Assembly (NCBI GenBank): GCA_013289855.1
Contig: JABCZD010000006.1
Coordinates: 248,001-312,000 of the forward strand
Length of the DNA: 64,000 bases
Direction of reading: 5' to 3'
Origin: Acidobacteriota bacterium
GTDB lineage: Bacteria; Acidobacteriota; Terriglobia; Acidiferrales; UBA7541
Below are positions 17,481 to 25,772 of this stretch, piece by piece. The notes beneath the pieces were generated by a model that had not been told where the DNA came from, ran no database searches, and saw only the letters and a list, made by a program, of their open reading frames with translations. The position numbers and the translations under genes are program-made. Each line of letters opens with the position of its first letter. Positions within the stretch are counted from its first letter, which is position 1.

Positions 17481-17512
17481 GTCATATTAACATGACTAGA
17501 TCGCTACGCCAA
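17481..17512 (-). promoter_or_regulatory. Promoter with embedded operator for phd-vapC
   Basis: On the minus strand TTGGCG (17512-17507), a 17-bp spacer and TAATAT (17489-17484). The inverted repeat GTCAT-6-ATGAC (17481-17496) covers the -10, a good place for Phd to block transcription. Confidence 0.7.
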
Positions 17513-17519
17513 ACTCCCG

Positions 17520-20162
17520 CTAAACCTTCGGCGTCTCCTGCACCACCACGGTATCGCCGCCTTTTTTGCGCGCCTCTTCCATGGAAAATTCTGCGCGATT
17601 AATCAGGTCCGTGACGATATCCTCGCTGTCGTAATCCGGCTTCACCACCGCTTCCACAATCCCCGCGCTTAGCGTAATCAACGTCGAATCCCACGGCGGC
17701 CGCAATCCCGACGCCGCGCGCAACAATTTATCCGCCAGATTCTGCGCCCCCGGCAACGTAGTGTCCGGCAAAATAAATGCCAGCGACCACGACGTATATT
17801 TAATGGCTACATCGTTCTGCCGCACCATGGGCTGCAGCGACCGCGCCAACTGCTCGAGAAACCGTTCCATCTGCGCTTCGCCCTGATTCCGCACCAACTC
17901 CGCGCCGTGATCGATCTGCAAAATCGCCAAAGAAAGCGGCGTGTTTTGCGTGCGCGAGCGGTCCGCTTCATTCAGCAAACAACTCTGATAAGAGCTGCGG
18001 CTTAGCAGTCCGGTGCGCTCGTCGGAAACTCCCATGCGGCGCACCAGGGAGCGCAGCCGCGTGTGACTCACGCTCATCAGCATCTGGTCGCCGATGGCCT
18101 GCAAAAAATACGCCTCATTCGGCCGCCATTTGTGCTCGTGCGCGTGTCCCACGATCAACATTCCCGCCGGAACTTGCGTTTCTTTGTCCGTGATCATCAC
18201 ACCCAGTGCCGTGGCCAGCCCCAGCTCACTCAGGATCGAACCCTCCGTCGCCTCCACGATCAATCCGCCAAATTCGTCCGGATGGGCTTTCTCCATGTGC
18301 GCCAGCAGAAACACCACCTGCGCGCCCGGCGCCGGCTTGACGACCGGCGCGCAAAATTCCGCGGCCATTTCCGGCGGCCGCCCCGGTGCGCCCACCACCG
18401 CAAGCGCTCGCGTGGCCTTCAAATACGCTCCCACCTCATTGACCGCGGTATTCAACATCGCCCGCGGCGTCTGCTGCCGGAAAATCTTTTGATTGATGTC
18501 GGAAATTTTCGTCAGGTCTCGCAGCGTTTCAACGCTGTACACGCCAGTTTTACTGGTGGCTTGGGACGCGGAAGTTTCAGCCGAGGGCCGCGCAGGCTGC
18601 TGCGTTGGGGTTTGCAGCGCTTGCGGCGCCTGCGCTGCTGGTCGCGCCTGGTAAGCATCGGATTTCGCCGCCCCGCTCGACGGCGGCGTCCAGTTTGCCA
18701 GTTGATACAAATTCGCCAGCCGCGCATTGCGCGACTCTTCGCCGGGAAACATGGCTGCGATTTTTTGCAGACGTTCCAGCGCTTTGGTTTGCAGCGAGTA
18801 CTGCAGAAAAATTTCTGTCTGCACGATCAGGTCGTCGAGTGCCTGCAGTTTGCGTCCCTCTTCGGTGACCGCCAGCGGCGAGTCCGTCGTGTGGCTGGAC
18901 GCCGCTTGCGGCTGCGTAGTCGGCGGCGCCGCCGCGTTTGCCGATTTAGCCAGCCGGCTCGCCACACGCTGTACGAATCCTTCATCTACTTTGCCGCGCA
19001 GCGCATCCAGACGTTCCTGGTTGCGGTAGTCGTACGCGTCGATATCCACCAGCCGCTCCATGGATTCCGCGGCCTTGGGGATATTCCCCGCTTTCAGATA
19101 CACGTCAAACAATTTAATCAGGATTTCAAAATACTGCGATTCGCGATTCAGTTCGTTGTACAGCGAAGCCCAAAATTCCAGAATCACCTGCGATTGCGGA
19201 TGCTTCGCCGCTACCGCATCCATCTGCGTGGCAAATTCGTTCTGCTTTTTGTCCGCGAACATGCGCCGCTTCAGCGTCAAAAATATTTCCACCGATTTGC
19301 CGTCTTGCTTGGCATCCGCGTAACAGTCCGCCAGCTCGAAAAGCCGCTGAATGCCTTCGTTTTTTTCCCGCAGCAGACGGTCCAGCACTTCACGCGCGCG
19401 GTCCAGACTCCCCGCGTGCATCAGCGCGGCGCCGAAAATATCCAGAAACGTCACGTCGCTTTCGGTGGCGGCAAAAGGTTCCAGCAGCGCCACGGCTTCC
19501 GTCGCCGCCCCAGCCTTCAGTTTCGCCTCCGCGTACAGCAACGCCACGCTGCGCTCTTGCGGCGCCAGCCGGTGCGCCCGTCCCAACAATTTCAGCGCTT
19601 CGCTGGCCGCTCCGCCCGCCGTCGCCAGCTGTGCCGCGCGCAAGAATGTCCGCGCCGCTAATGCGTTTTTCCCCAGGCGCTCCGCGGCTTCCGCCAGCCG
19701 CAGTTGCCGCGGCAGACTTTCCGGATCGAGCAGCGCGATGCGCTCCCAGCAAAACAGCGCATCCTCGTCTCGCCCCGCCGAAGTGAAGAGTTCCGCGGCC
19801 TTCGTGTACTGCTCGATAGCCTCTTCGCCACGATTTTGTTTTTGTTGCAGAAAAGCGAAGCGCGCGATGCGCTCCGGCGGCTGCGCGCCGGTCTTCAGGA
19901 ACCGGTTGTAAATCGCCAGCGCTTTCGTTTCATCGCGCGGTTCCACCAGCAAATCGAAGAACATTCCGTAGTACACCGCCGCGCGCTCCGGCTGATCCGA
20001 GCGCGCATACAAATCCCCAAGCGCCTGCGTGGCCTCCTGGTGTTGCGGAGACTCGTCCAGCACCGCGAGGTACGCTTCGATGGCGTCCTCAACGCGATTT
20101 TTTTCCAGGAACCGCTTGGCGCGGTCCAGGTTTTTGCTGACGTCTGCGGCCATTCGTGGCAA
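17520..20162 (-). CDS. TPR protein with GAF-like and degenerate GGDEF domains
   Basis: 880 aa. About residues 8-410 are TPR-like helical repeats (AIEAYLAVLDESPQHQEATQALGDLYARS and similar units). A Pro/Ala/Gln-rich linker (about 410-545) follows, then a GAF-like region (RAMLNTAVNEVGAYLKATRALAVVG...) and a GGDEF-type fold beginning DERTGLLSRSSYQSCLLNEADR. Where the catalytic GGDEF loop should be, the sequence is TSWSLAFILP (790-799), so diguanylate cyclase activity is unlikely. It may bind a nucleotide or act as a scaffold. No signal peptide or membrane segment, so cytoplasmic. Confidence 0.85.
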   Translation of the reverse strand: MPRMAADVSKNLDRAKRFLEKNRVEDAIEAYLAVLDESPQHQEATQALGDLYARSDQPERAAVYYGMFFDLLVEPRDETKALAIYNRFLKTGAQPPERIARFAFLQQKQNRGEEAIEQYTKAAELFTSAGRDEDALFCWERIALLDPESLPRQLRLAEAAERLGKNALAARTFLRAAQLATAGGAASEALKLLGRAHRLAPQERSVALLYAEAKLKAGAATEAVALLEPFAATESDVTFLDIFGAALMHAGSLDRAREVLDRLLREKNEGIQRLFELADCYADAKQDGKSVEIFLTLKRRMFADKKQNEFATQMDAVAAKHPQSQVILEFWASLYNELNRESQYFEILIKLFDVYLKAGNIPKAAESMERLVDIDAYDYRNQERLDALRGKVDEGFVQRVASRLAKSANAAAPPTTQPQAASSHTTDSPLAVTEEGRKLQALDDLIVQTEIFLQYSLQTKALERLQKIAAMFPGEESRNARLANLYQLANWTPPSSGAAKSDAYQARPAAQAPQALQTPTQQPARPSAETSASQATSKTGVYSVETLRDLTKISDINQKIFRQQTPRAMLNTAVNEVGAYLKATRALAVVGAPGRPPEMAAEFCAPVVKPAPGAQVVFLLAHMEKAHPDEFGGLIVEATEGSILSELGLATALGVMITDKETQVPAGMLIVGHAHEHKWRPNEAYFLQAIGDQMLMSVSHTRLRSLVRRMGVSDERTGLLSRSSYQSCLLNEADRSRTQNTPLSLAILQIDHGAELVRNQGEAQMERFLEQLARSLQPMVRQNDVAIKYTSWSLAFILPDTTLPGAQNLADKLLRAASGLRPPWDSTLITLSAGIVEAVVKPDYDSEDIVTDLINRAEFSMEEARKKGGDTVVVQETPKV

Positions 20163-20273
20163 CGCCTTTGCGTGGAACCTGGTCTAAGTCCCGCTACCAG
20201 CAATCTAAAGAGTTGTGATGGTGGATTCGGCCGCGCGCCGCGCAGCAGCTGCCGTGCGCCCAGCCCATCCCTT

Positions 20274-20618
20274 TTAACTATATACCCCTGCCCAAAACCG
20301 GGCAAAAATCACGCGTCGTGCCATGCAGTATCCGGCACCGTGGCTTCGCACCGCTTCAGCCCGGCTCTGACCCAGCAGCCCTTGCGCCCGCAAATCCCGC
20401 TCCAAACAATCGCGGCACAGGCATCCGGTCGCCCGCGCCTCTTGTAGGGGCGCAACTTTATCCCGAGCTTTGAGGAAATGCTGCGCCCCAGCTTGGCGAG
20501 ATTGCAGCTCCAGAATATTTGTCACCGGCATGGGGCCGTGCGGCAGTTCCTTGCACCAGCAATCCCCTGCGGGATTGCAACTCATCGGAGCATCGCACCG
20601 CGCGCAGCGAGTATCCAT
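20274..20618 (-). CDS. Cysteine-rich CWC-family small protein with repeat insertion
   Basis: 114 aa. The N-terminus MDTRCARCDAPMSCNPAGDC with the following WCKELP, and the later CLCRDCLERDL, match the cysteine-rich CWC pattern (CxxC, C, CWC, CLCxxCL), presumably a structural metal site. In the family these two halves are close together. Here about 30 residues separate them, and most of this insert is encoded by a dispersed palindromic repeat (20443-20504). The C-terminal 35 residues are also unusual. It may be a working protein with an insert or a gene in decay. Confidence 0.65.
   Translation of the reverse strand: MDTRCARCDAPMSCNPAGDCWCKELPHGPMPVTNILELQSRQAGAQHFLKARDKVAPLQEARATGCLCRDCLERDLRAQGLLGQSRAEAVRSHGAGYCMARRVIFARFWAGVYS
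20443..20504. repeat. GGGGCGCAAC palindrome family, copy inside the CWC gene
   Basis: TGTAGGGGCGCAAC at one end and GCGCCCCAGCTTGGCGAGAT at the other. The second end matches the inverse of the copy at 27872-27901 (GCGCCCCAGCTTGGCAAGAT) at 19 of 20 positions. The central part is unpaired here, unlike the perfect palindrome near 27.9 kb. Confidence 0.7.
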
Positions 20619-20666
20619 ACCCTAGATTATCCCTCAGCCCAAACCGTCGCTGCGAGAACGCTTTTA

Positions 20667-20692
20667 GTAGCACAGGCGCTCTTGCCTGTGCA
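20667..20692. repeat. Single CACAGGC/GCCTGTG palindrome in a 330-bp gap
   Basis: GTAGCACAGGCGCTCTTGCC then TGTGCA, the same unit as at 7771 and 53736. A degraded direct copy (GTGCACTCTTGCGTGTGC) follows at about 20703-20720. The rest of the gap from the CWC gene to lepA (20619-20948) shows no gene. Confidence 0.75.
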
Positions 20693-20948
20693 CTGCTGCC
20701 CGTGCACTCTTGCGTGTGCTGCTGCGTTTCACGCGCCGCCACAAGTCGGCAGTTACTCGGACGTCGCCAACCCTCCTATTTCCAACCACCTCACTCAGGC
20801 TGACGCAGTCTGCAATTTATGGCAAACTGGTGGTTTACACGGCAAGGTTTTTGCGCTGCAGTGCGGCTGCCGCAGCAAGCAGGTTCGCCGGCAATTCCCG
20901 TGCGGATGTTTTTCAGCGAACGACATCCTGCCGGCCAAAAAAAGATAA

Positions 20949-22766
20949 ATGGATCCAAAATTCATCCGCAATTTCTGCATCATTGCGCACATCGACCACG
21001 GCAAGTCCACGCTCGCCGACCGCTTGATCGAAATGACCGGCGCGCTCACGTCCCGTGAAATGAGCGGGCACGAGCAGATTCTAGACTCCATGGACCTGGA
21101 GCGCGAACGCGGTATCACTATCAAAGCGAAAAGTATTCGTCTGCATTACCAGGCCAAAGACGGCAATACCTACCGCCTGAACTTGATCGACACGCCCGGC
21201 CACGTCGATTTCTCCTACGAAGTTTCCCGCGCGCTTTCCGCGTGCGAAGGCGCGTTGCTGGTGGTCGATGCCAGCCAGGGCGTCGAGGCGCAAACCGTGG
21301 CGAATACTTTTCTGGCCGCCGGGCACAACCTCACTATTTTGCCGGTGATCAACAAGATTGATTTGCCAGCCGCGCAAACCGAAGTTGTCAAAGAACAGAT
21401 CGAAAGCGTGCTGGCCATCTCCGCCGACGACGCGCTGCTGATCAGCGCGAAGAGCGGGCTGGGCGTGGAAGATGTTCTCGAAGCCATCGTACAAAGAGTT
21501 CCGCCTCCGAAAGGCAGCGCGGAAAATCCGCTGCAGGCGCTGATTTTCGATTCCTGGTTCGACATTTACCGCGGCGCCGTGGTGCTCGTTCGCGTGATGG
21601 AAGGGCGTCTCAACAATCACGTAAAAATAAAACTGGTGGCCGGCAACGACACCTACGAAGTCGAGCAGCTTGGCACGCTGACTCCCAAGCCCGTGGCGCT
21701 TGAGGAGCTGGAAGCCGGCGACGTGGGCTTCATCGTCGCGAACATCAAAACCGTGGCGGACGCGCGTATGGGCGACACCGTCGTCGAAGCTGCGCGGCCT
21801 GCGCCGGCGCTGCCGGGATTTGAAGCTATCAAACCCATGGTCTTCGCCGGACTGTTTCCCGTGCTGGCCGACGAATACGAACCGCTCCGCGACGCGCTGG
21901 GAAAATTGCAGCTGAACGACGCGGCATTTTTTTACGAGCCGGAGAATTCCGTGGCGCTGGGCTTCGGTTTCCGCTGCGGCTTTCTCGGGCTGCTGCACAT
22001 GGAAATTGTGCAAGAGCGGCTGGAACGCGAGTTCGGCTTGAACTTGATCATCACCGCGCCGAGCGTGTTATACCGCATCACGCGCGTTACCGGAGAAGTA
22101 TCGGAAATCGACAGCCCGGGAAAATTTCCCAATCCCAGCGACATCGCAAAAATCGAAGAACCCATCATCAAGGCCATGATCATCACCAGCGTAGATTCGG
22201 TTGGCGCCATTCTACAGCTGTGCCACGAAAAGCGCGGAGTGCAGCAGAACCTTGAGCATCTTTCGCCCACGCGCGTGATGCTGACGTACGAATTGCCGCT
22301 GAATGAAATCGTGCTGGATTTCTACGATCGTTTGAAAAGCGTTTCACGCGGCTATGCCTCGCTGGATTACCATTTGGCCGGGTACCACGAATCCGATTTG
22401 ATCAAGCTGGACGTGCTGGTCGGCGGCGAACCGGTGGACGCGCTGGCGCTGATTATTCACCGCGACTTTGCTTATGACCGCGGGCGCGAACTGGTGACGC
22501 GTTTGCGCAAACTGATTCCGCGGCAAATGTTTGACGTGCCCATTCAAGCCGCCATTGGCAGCCGTGTAATCGCGCGCGAAACGGTTTCCGCCATTCGCAA
22601 GAACGTCTTGGCCAAATGCTACGGCGGCGACATTTCGCGCAAACGCAAACTCCTCGAGAAACAAAAAGAAGGCAAGAAGCGCATGAAGCGCGTCGGCCAA
22701 GTGGATATTCCGCAAGAAGCTTTCCTCGCGGTCCTCAAGGTAGCGTCCTCCTCCGACGACGAATAG
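20949..22766 (+). CDS. lepA: Elongation factor 4 (LepA)
   Basis: 605-aa translational GTPase that back-translocates or remodels stalled ribosomes. G1 AHIDHGKST, switch region [17 protein letters not shown]3 DTPGHVDF and G4 NKIDLP are intact. The LepA-specific C-terminus is present: the region [21 protein letters not shown] then [20 protein letters not shown]. Length is as in E. coli (599). An AAAAAAAGATAA stretch precedes the ATG with no strong Shine-Dalgarno. It stands alone; a RelBE-type locus follows. Confidence 0.97.
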   Translation: MDPKFIRNFCIIAHIDHGKSTLADRLIEMTGALTSREMSGHEQILDSMDLERERGITIKAKSIRLHYQAKDGNTYRLNLIDTPGHVDFSYEVSRALSACEGALLVVDASQGVEAQTVANTFLAAGHNLTILPVINKIDLPAAQTEVVKEQIESVLAISADDALLISAKSGLGVEDVLEAIVQRVPPPKGSAENPLQALIFDSWFDIYRGAVVLVRVMEGRLNNHVKIKLVAGNDTYEVEQLGTLTPKPVALEELEAGDVGFIVANIKTVADARMGDTVVEAARPAPALPGFEAIKPMVFAGLFPVLADEYEPLRDALGKLQLNDAAFFYEPENSVALGFGFRCGFLGLLHMEIVQERLEREFGLNLIITAPSVLYRITRVTGEVSEIDSPGKFPNPSDIAKIEEPIIKAMIITSVDSVGAILQLCHEKRGVQQNLEHLSPTRVMLTYELPLNEIVLDFYDRLKSVSRGYASLDYHLAGYHESDLIKLDVLVGGEPVDALALIIHRDFAYDRGRELVTRLRKLIPRQMFDVPIQAAIGSRVIARETVSAIRKNVLAKCYGGDISRKRKLLEKQKEGKKRMKRVGQVDIPQEAFLAVLKVASSSDDE

Positions 22767-22833
22767 TATTCTCTGGATACCATCTATTGCCGCGCTTAGT
22801 TGAGTGCAGTAGACTACGCTTGAGAGTTCACTC

Positions 22834-23046
22834 ATGACTAAACCGACCCAATTCATCGTGAACGACCGTGGCGAGCAAGTCGCGGTGATTATTGGCATCG
22901 ATGAATACCGAAAGCTCCTCGAAGAGCTTGAAGACCTCGATGATGTTCGCGCGTACGATGAAGCCAAAGCCGCAGGGGGAGAAACGGTGCCCCTAGAGCA
23001 AGCTCTGGAAGAGATTCGCCGCGATCGCACGTGCGCCATAAAGTAA
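22834..23046 (+). CDS. RelB/Phd-type antitoxin
   Basis: 70-aa protein with a Phd/RelB-like N-terminus (FIVNDRGEQVAVIIGIDEYRKLLEELEDLDDVRAYDEAK), typical of antitoxins that precede RelE/ParE toxins. The C-terminal part (GGETVPLEQALEEIRRD) is the toxin-binding tail. It overlaps the following toxin frame by 16 bases. The toxin is frameshifted, so this antitoxin may be an orphan. Confidence 0.85.
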   Translation: MTKPTQFIVNDRGEQVAVIIGIDEYRKLLEELEDLDDVRAYDEAKAAGGETVPLEQALEEIRRDRTCAIK

Positions 23047-23286
23047 TTCTCGTTCGCGGTGCGCAAAAAAGTCTGCTTGCGATTCCCTCCCCTTATTTCG
23101 AGCAAATTGAAGCGAAGTTGCGAGTTCTTGCCGATAAATGCCCGACCGCAAGGTTGCAAGAAATTGAGAGGTCGGGACGGCTGGCGCATCCGGTCTGGGA
23201 ACTACCGAATCATCTACGAAATTGATGATCCTTCCGCAGTCGTAACAGTCACGGCGATCGGCCCGCGTGGCGAGATTTATCGTTAA
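23031..23286 (+). pseudogene. RelE/ParE-type toxin, frameshifted
   Basis: Two frames together spell a RelE-family toxin. The first (from GTG 23031) gives MRHKVILVRGAQKSLLAIPS then YFEQIEAKLRVLAD. The second gives NARPQGCKKLRGRDGWRIRS, GNYRIIYEIDD and the end VVTVTAIGPRGEIYR. The switch is best placed at the AAA at 23136-23138, where one A too many turns GAT AAT GCC into GAT AAA TGC. Removing it restores one 84-aa toxin. It is either a true inactivating mutation or a sequence error. Confidence 0.82.
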
Positions 23287-23291
23287 GCGCA

Positions 23292-24650
23292 TCACGCCTT
23301 CTTTTCCTTTACTTCGGTGGTGAGTTGGCCGTGGCGGAGTTGCACCCGCACGGCGTCGCCTAAGTTCACACCCTCGACAGATTTCAGAATATTTCCCGCG
23401 GCGTCGGTGGCGATGGCGTAGCCGCGTTCGAGGACCTTTAGTGGACTGCGTTCGTTGAGTTGCAGGCGGAGGCGCTCGAAGCGTTCGCGTTTGGCGTGCA
23501 GAAGGCGTTCGCTGCGGACGCCGAGTTCGGCGGCGCGCTTTTCTAGGCGCAAGCGGAAGGCCGCGATGCGCATGCGGAAATCGAAGGAGACGATGCGGAC
23601 GTGCGCAGTGGTGAAGCGCTTGCGGGAATGCTCGAGGCGGGCGCGCAGGCCTTGCGCGAGGCGCGAAGTCATTTCGTCGGCGCGCTGGCGCTGCTGGCGA
23701 AGCAGGTCGAGCGGGCGGCGGAAGCCGCGGCGTCCGGCCAGTTCGTGAACGCGGCGAGAGGATTCGAGCAGGCGGTAGCGGATCAGGCTGGCGATGGTTT
23801 CGCGGAGGTCGGCGATGTGTTTATCGAATTCACGGCGCGTTTGCACCACGAGTTCGGCAGCAGCGGAGGGCGTGGAGGCGCGCACGTCTGCAACGAAATC
23901 GGCGATGGTGAAATCGGTTTCGTGGCCGACGCCGGAAATAATGGGAATGGTGGAATCGGCGATGGCACGAGCGACGGTTTCTTCGTTGAAAGACCAGAGA
24001 TCTTCGATGGAACCGCCGCCGCGCGCAAGGATCAACACATCAACAGATTTTTTCTGGCTGAAAAATTTCAGTGCTTTGACGATTTCCGCGGCGGCGCCTT
24101 CGCCCTGGACGCGCACGGGGTAGACCGTGAGACAAACGTTGGGAAAGCGACGACGCAGGATGCGGATTACGTCCCTGACGGCGGCGCCGCGCGGCGAGGT
24201 AATCAGTCCGATGCGGCTGGGCAGCAGCGGGAGGGGCTTTTTTCTTTCTTGCGAGAAGAGGCCTTCGGCTTCGAGACGTTTTTTCAATTGCTCGAAGGCG
24301 AGTTGCAGAGCGCCGAGCCCGACCGGCTCGATGGTCTCCACGTAGATTTGGTATTCGCCGCGCGATTCGTACACGCTGAGTGAGCCGCGCACGGTGACGT
24401 GCAAGCCGTCTTCGGGGCGAAACTTGATGCCGCGTTGCTGCTGCTTGAAGAAGACGCAGCGCACCTGCGCGCGATCGTCCTTGAGCGTGAAATAAATGTG
24501 GCCGGATTGCGCGGGGCGGCAATTGGAGATTTCGCCTTCGACCCAAATGTCCGTGAAATTCTTGGCGAGCAGGTCGCGGACCTTGCCGGTGAGTTCGCTG
24601 ACGGTAAGGATGCGGCGCTGGGGCATGAGGTTGAAGGTGAGCTGGCTCAT
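23292..24650 (-). CDS. xseA: Exodeoxyribonuclease VII large subunit
   Basis: 452-aa catalytic subunit of the single-strand DNA exonuclease VII. The N-terminal OB fold (LTVSELTGKVRDLLAKNFTD) is followed by the catalytic block LPLLPSRIGLITSPRGAAVRD, PVRVQGEGAAAEIV, LARGGGSIEDLWSFNEE and SGVGHETDFTIADFVAD, then a long coiled-coil arm and the end SPLKVLERGYAIATD. No xseB is seen next to it. No Shine-Dalgarno precedes the ATG; a short upstream frame ends in it by ATGA overlap, so coupled translation is plausible. Confidence 0.95.
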   Translation of the reverse strand: MSQLTFNLMPQRRILTVSELTGKVRDLLAKNFTDIWVEGEISNCRPAQSGHIYFTLKDDRAQVRCVFFKQQQRGIKFRPEDGLHVTVRGSLSVYESRGEYQIYVETIEPVGLGALQLAFEQLKKRLEAEGLFSQERKKPLPLLPSRIGLITSPRGAAVRDVIRILRRRFPNVCLTVYPVRVQGEGAAAEIVKALKFFSQKKSVDVLILARGGGSIEDLWSFNEETVARAIADSTIPIISGVGHETDFTIADFVADVRASTPSAAAELVVQTRREFDKHIADLRETIASLIRYRLLESSRRVHELAGRRGFRRPLDLLRQQRQRADEMTSRLAQGLRARLEHSRKRFTTAHVRIVSFDFRMRIAAFRLRLEKRAAELGVRSERLLHAKRERFERLRLQLNERSPLKVLERGYAIATDAAGNILKSVEGVNLGDAVRVQLRHGQLTTEVKEKKA

Positions 24651-24913
24651 GGGATGTTGTGACCTATGGTCCGTGACCCGTGTTCCGTGGGGGGAGCGGA
24701 GACCAATACGACGTCGGCTCGGCGGACGGGGTACCCCACAGTGCGATTTTTGTAAGTGTTCATTTCAGGGGATTTAAAGTCCTTTAGAATGAGCGGTTGC
24801 GTAAGTGCGGATTCTACAGAAGTTAGGGTGGGGTTGCCAGTTACTCGGACGATCGCAGGAGTGTGGGCCGGGGTGGCTGTTGCGCGGTCGGGGCGATGGA
24901 GGGCCGAATTCAT
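24647..24913 (-). CDS. Possible leaderless leader ORF coupled to xseA
   Basis: 88 codons from the ATG at 24913 to a TGA that overlaps the xseA ATG by four bases. The start coincides with the expected transcription start of the consensus promoter at 24919-24946, so it would be leaderless. The product (MNSALHRPDRATATPAHTPA...) resembles nothing I know and may not be a real protein. Its value could be to bring ribosomes to xseA, which lacks a Shine-Dalgarno. The 420 bp between xseA and the next gene holds nothing else recognisable. Confidence 0.35.
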   Translation of the reverse strand: MNSALHRPDRATATPAHTPAIVRVTGNPTLTSVESALTQPLILKDFKSPEMNTYKNRTVGYPVRRADVVLVSAPPTEHGSRTIGHNIP

Positions 24914-24918
24914 GAGGG

Positions 24919-24946
24919 ATTATAGCACACTCGTACTGTTTGTCAA
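24919..24946 (-). promoter_or_regulatory. Consensus sigma-70 promoter for xseA transcript
   Basis: On the minus strand TTGACA (24946-24941), 16 bp, TATAAT (24924-24919): both hexamers are perfect. It points toward xseA, 270 bp downstream. An ATG lies at the predicted +1. It is the strongest promoter by sequence in the window. Confidence 0.82.
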
Positions 24947-25070
24947 GTAATATATTATAAAGGCTGGCCTGGCAGTGAGTTACGTGGGAGCGCGTTCGAA
25001 TGAGTGCTGCGGAAAACGGAACTAATGCTGATTTTGATGCGGTGCCGAATCGGGAATGGAGCGATTCAGG

Positions 25071-25688
25071 CTAAGGGAGGCTCTTGGCATCGGCGCGTTT
25101 TTGGCGAAGGTCGAGAATTAGGCGATAGACGGAATCGACGTCGTCTAGGTCGATCAGAACGGGCACCGCCGCGTCGATGTTGACAAAGGTCAGTCTACGG
25201 TTCGACTGGGTGCGGCCGCCGACCAGAGATGTTTTTGGGCCTAGCCATAGGCTGCCGGTGGAAGAACCTTCGCGTTGAATCTCGGTGATGGAATCGAGAT
25301 AGACGGCGCGATTTTTGCGTTTGAAGCCTTCTTGCAAGAGCAAGACGCGGCGGTCCGTGACGGCATAGTAGGTGCGGCGCTTGAGCCAGGCGTCCATCAC
25401 GAAGCGGCCCCAAATGAAATACTGCCCCATGACAACGAATGCGGCGCCGAAGATCGTAACGAAGTCCCACGAGTGTGCTGGTCCAGGTTTGCCCCACCGG
25501 CCTGCGGAGATGGAGTCCCAGAAAATGGCTAGTCCGCCCCCGCCCCAGAGCAGGCTGAACGGAATCAGGGCCCAGTCCGTGGAATGGAAGATGATGGAGG
25601 GGTTGGGCATGCCGGTCCAAAACATGCGTTCACCCGGCATCATTTCCGGTTCGAGTTTCATGGAGGCTCGCGGGTCGATGAAGGGCAT
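25071..25688 (-). CDS. Membrane protein with bacterial PH-like domain
   Basis: 205 aa. Two hydrophobic segments at about 40-58 and 74-94 flank a short polar loop. After them comes RRTYYAVTDRRVLLLQEGFKRKNRAVYLDSITEIQ, which is the strand pattern of the bacterial PH (YdbS/bPH-like) domain. The N-terminus MKLEPEMMPGERMFWTGMP (G/E-x-x-L-W-x-G-x-P pattern) also fits such proteins. Role unknown; membrane-anchored. Minus strand with the next upstream gene, 84 bp apart. Confidence 0.75.
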   Translation of the reverse strand: MPFIDPRASMKLEPEMMPGERMFWTGMPNPSIIFHSTDWALIPFSLLWGGGGLAIFWDSISAGRWGKPGPAHSWDFVTIFGAAFVVMGQYFIWGRFVMDAWLKRRTYYAVTDRRVLLLQEGFKRKNRAVYLDSITEIQREGSSTGSLWLGPKTSLVGGRTQSNRRLTFVNIDAAVPVLIDLDDVDSVYRLILDLRQKRADAKSLP

Positions 25689-25772
25689 TATTTTCGGTTT
25701 TCTCTAGCGGGTACGCGCCGGCGGCAAGCGATAAATCGAGCACCCACATTATTCATTGCGATGAGAACGAAA

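Noticed and set aside
18063..19661. 532-codon plus-strand frame opposite the TPR/GGDEF gene
   Set aside because: Arg/Gln/Leu-rich shadow of a real gene with TPR, GAF-like and GGDEF-like features.
24730..24800. GGGGTACCCC palindrome as a further repeat family
   Set aside because: Only one copy in the window, so no support from this sequence.
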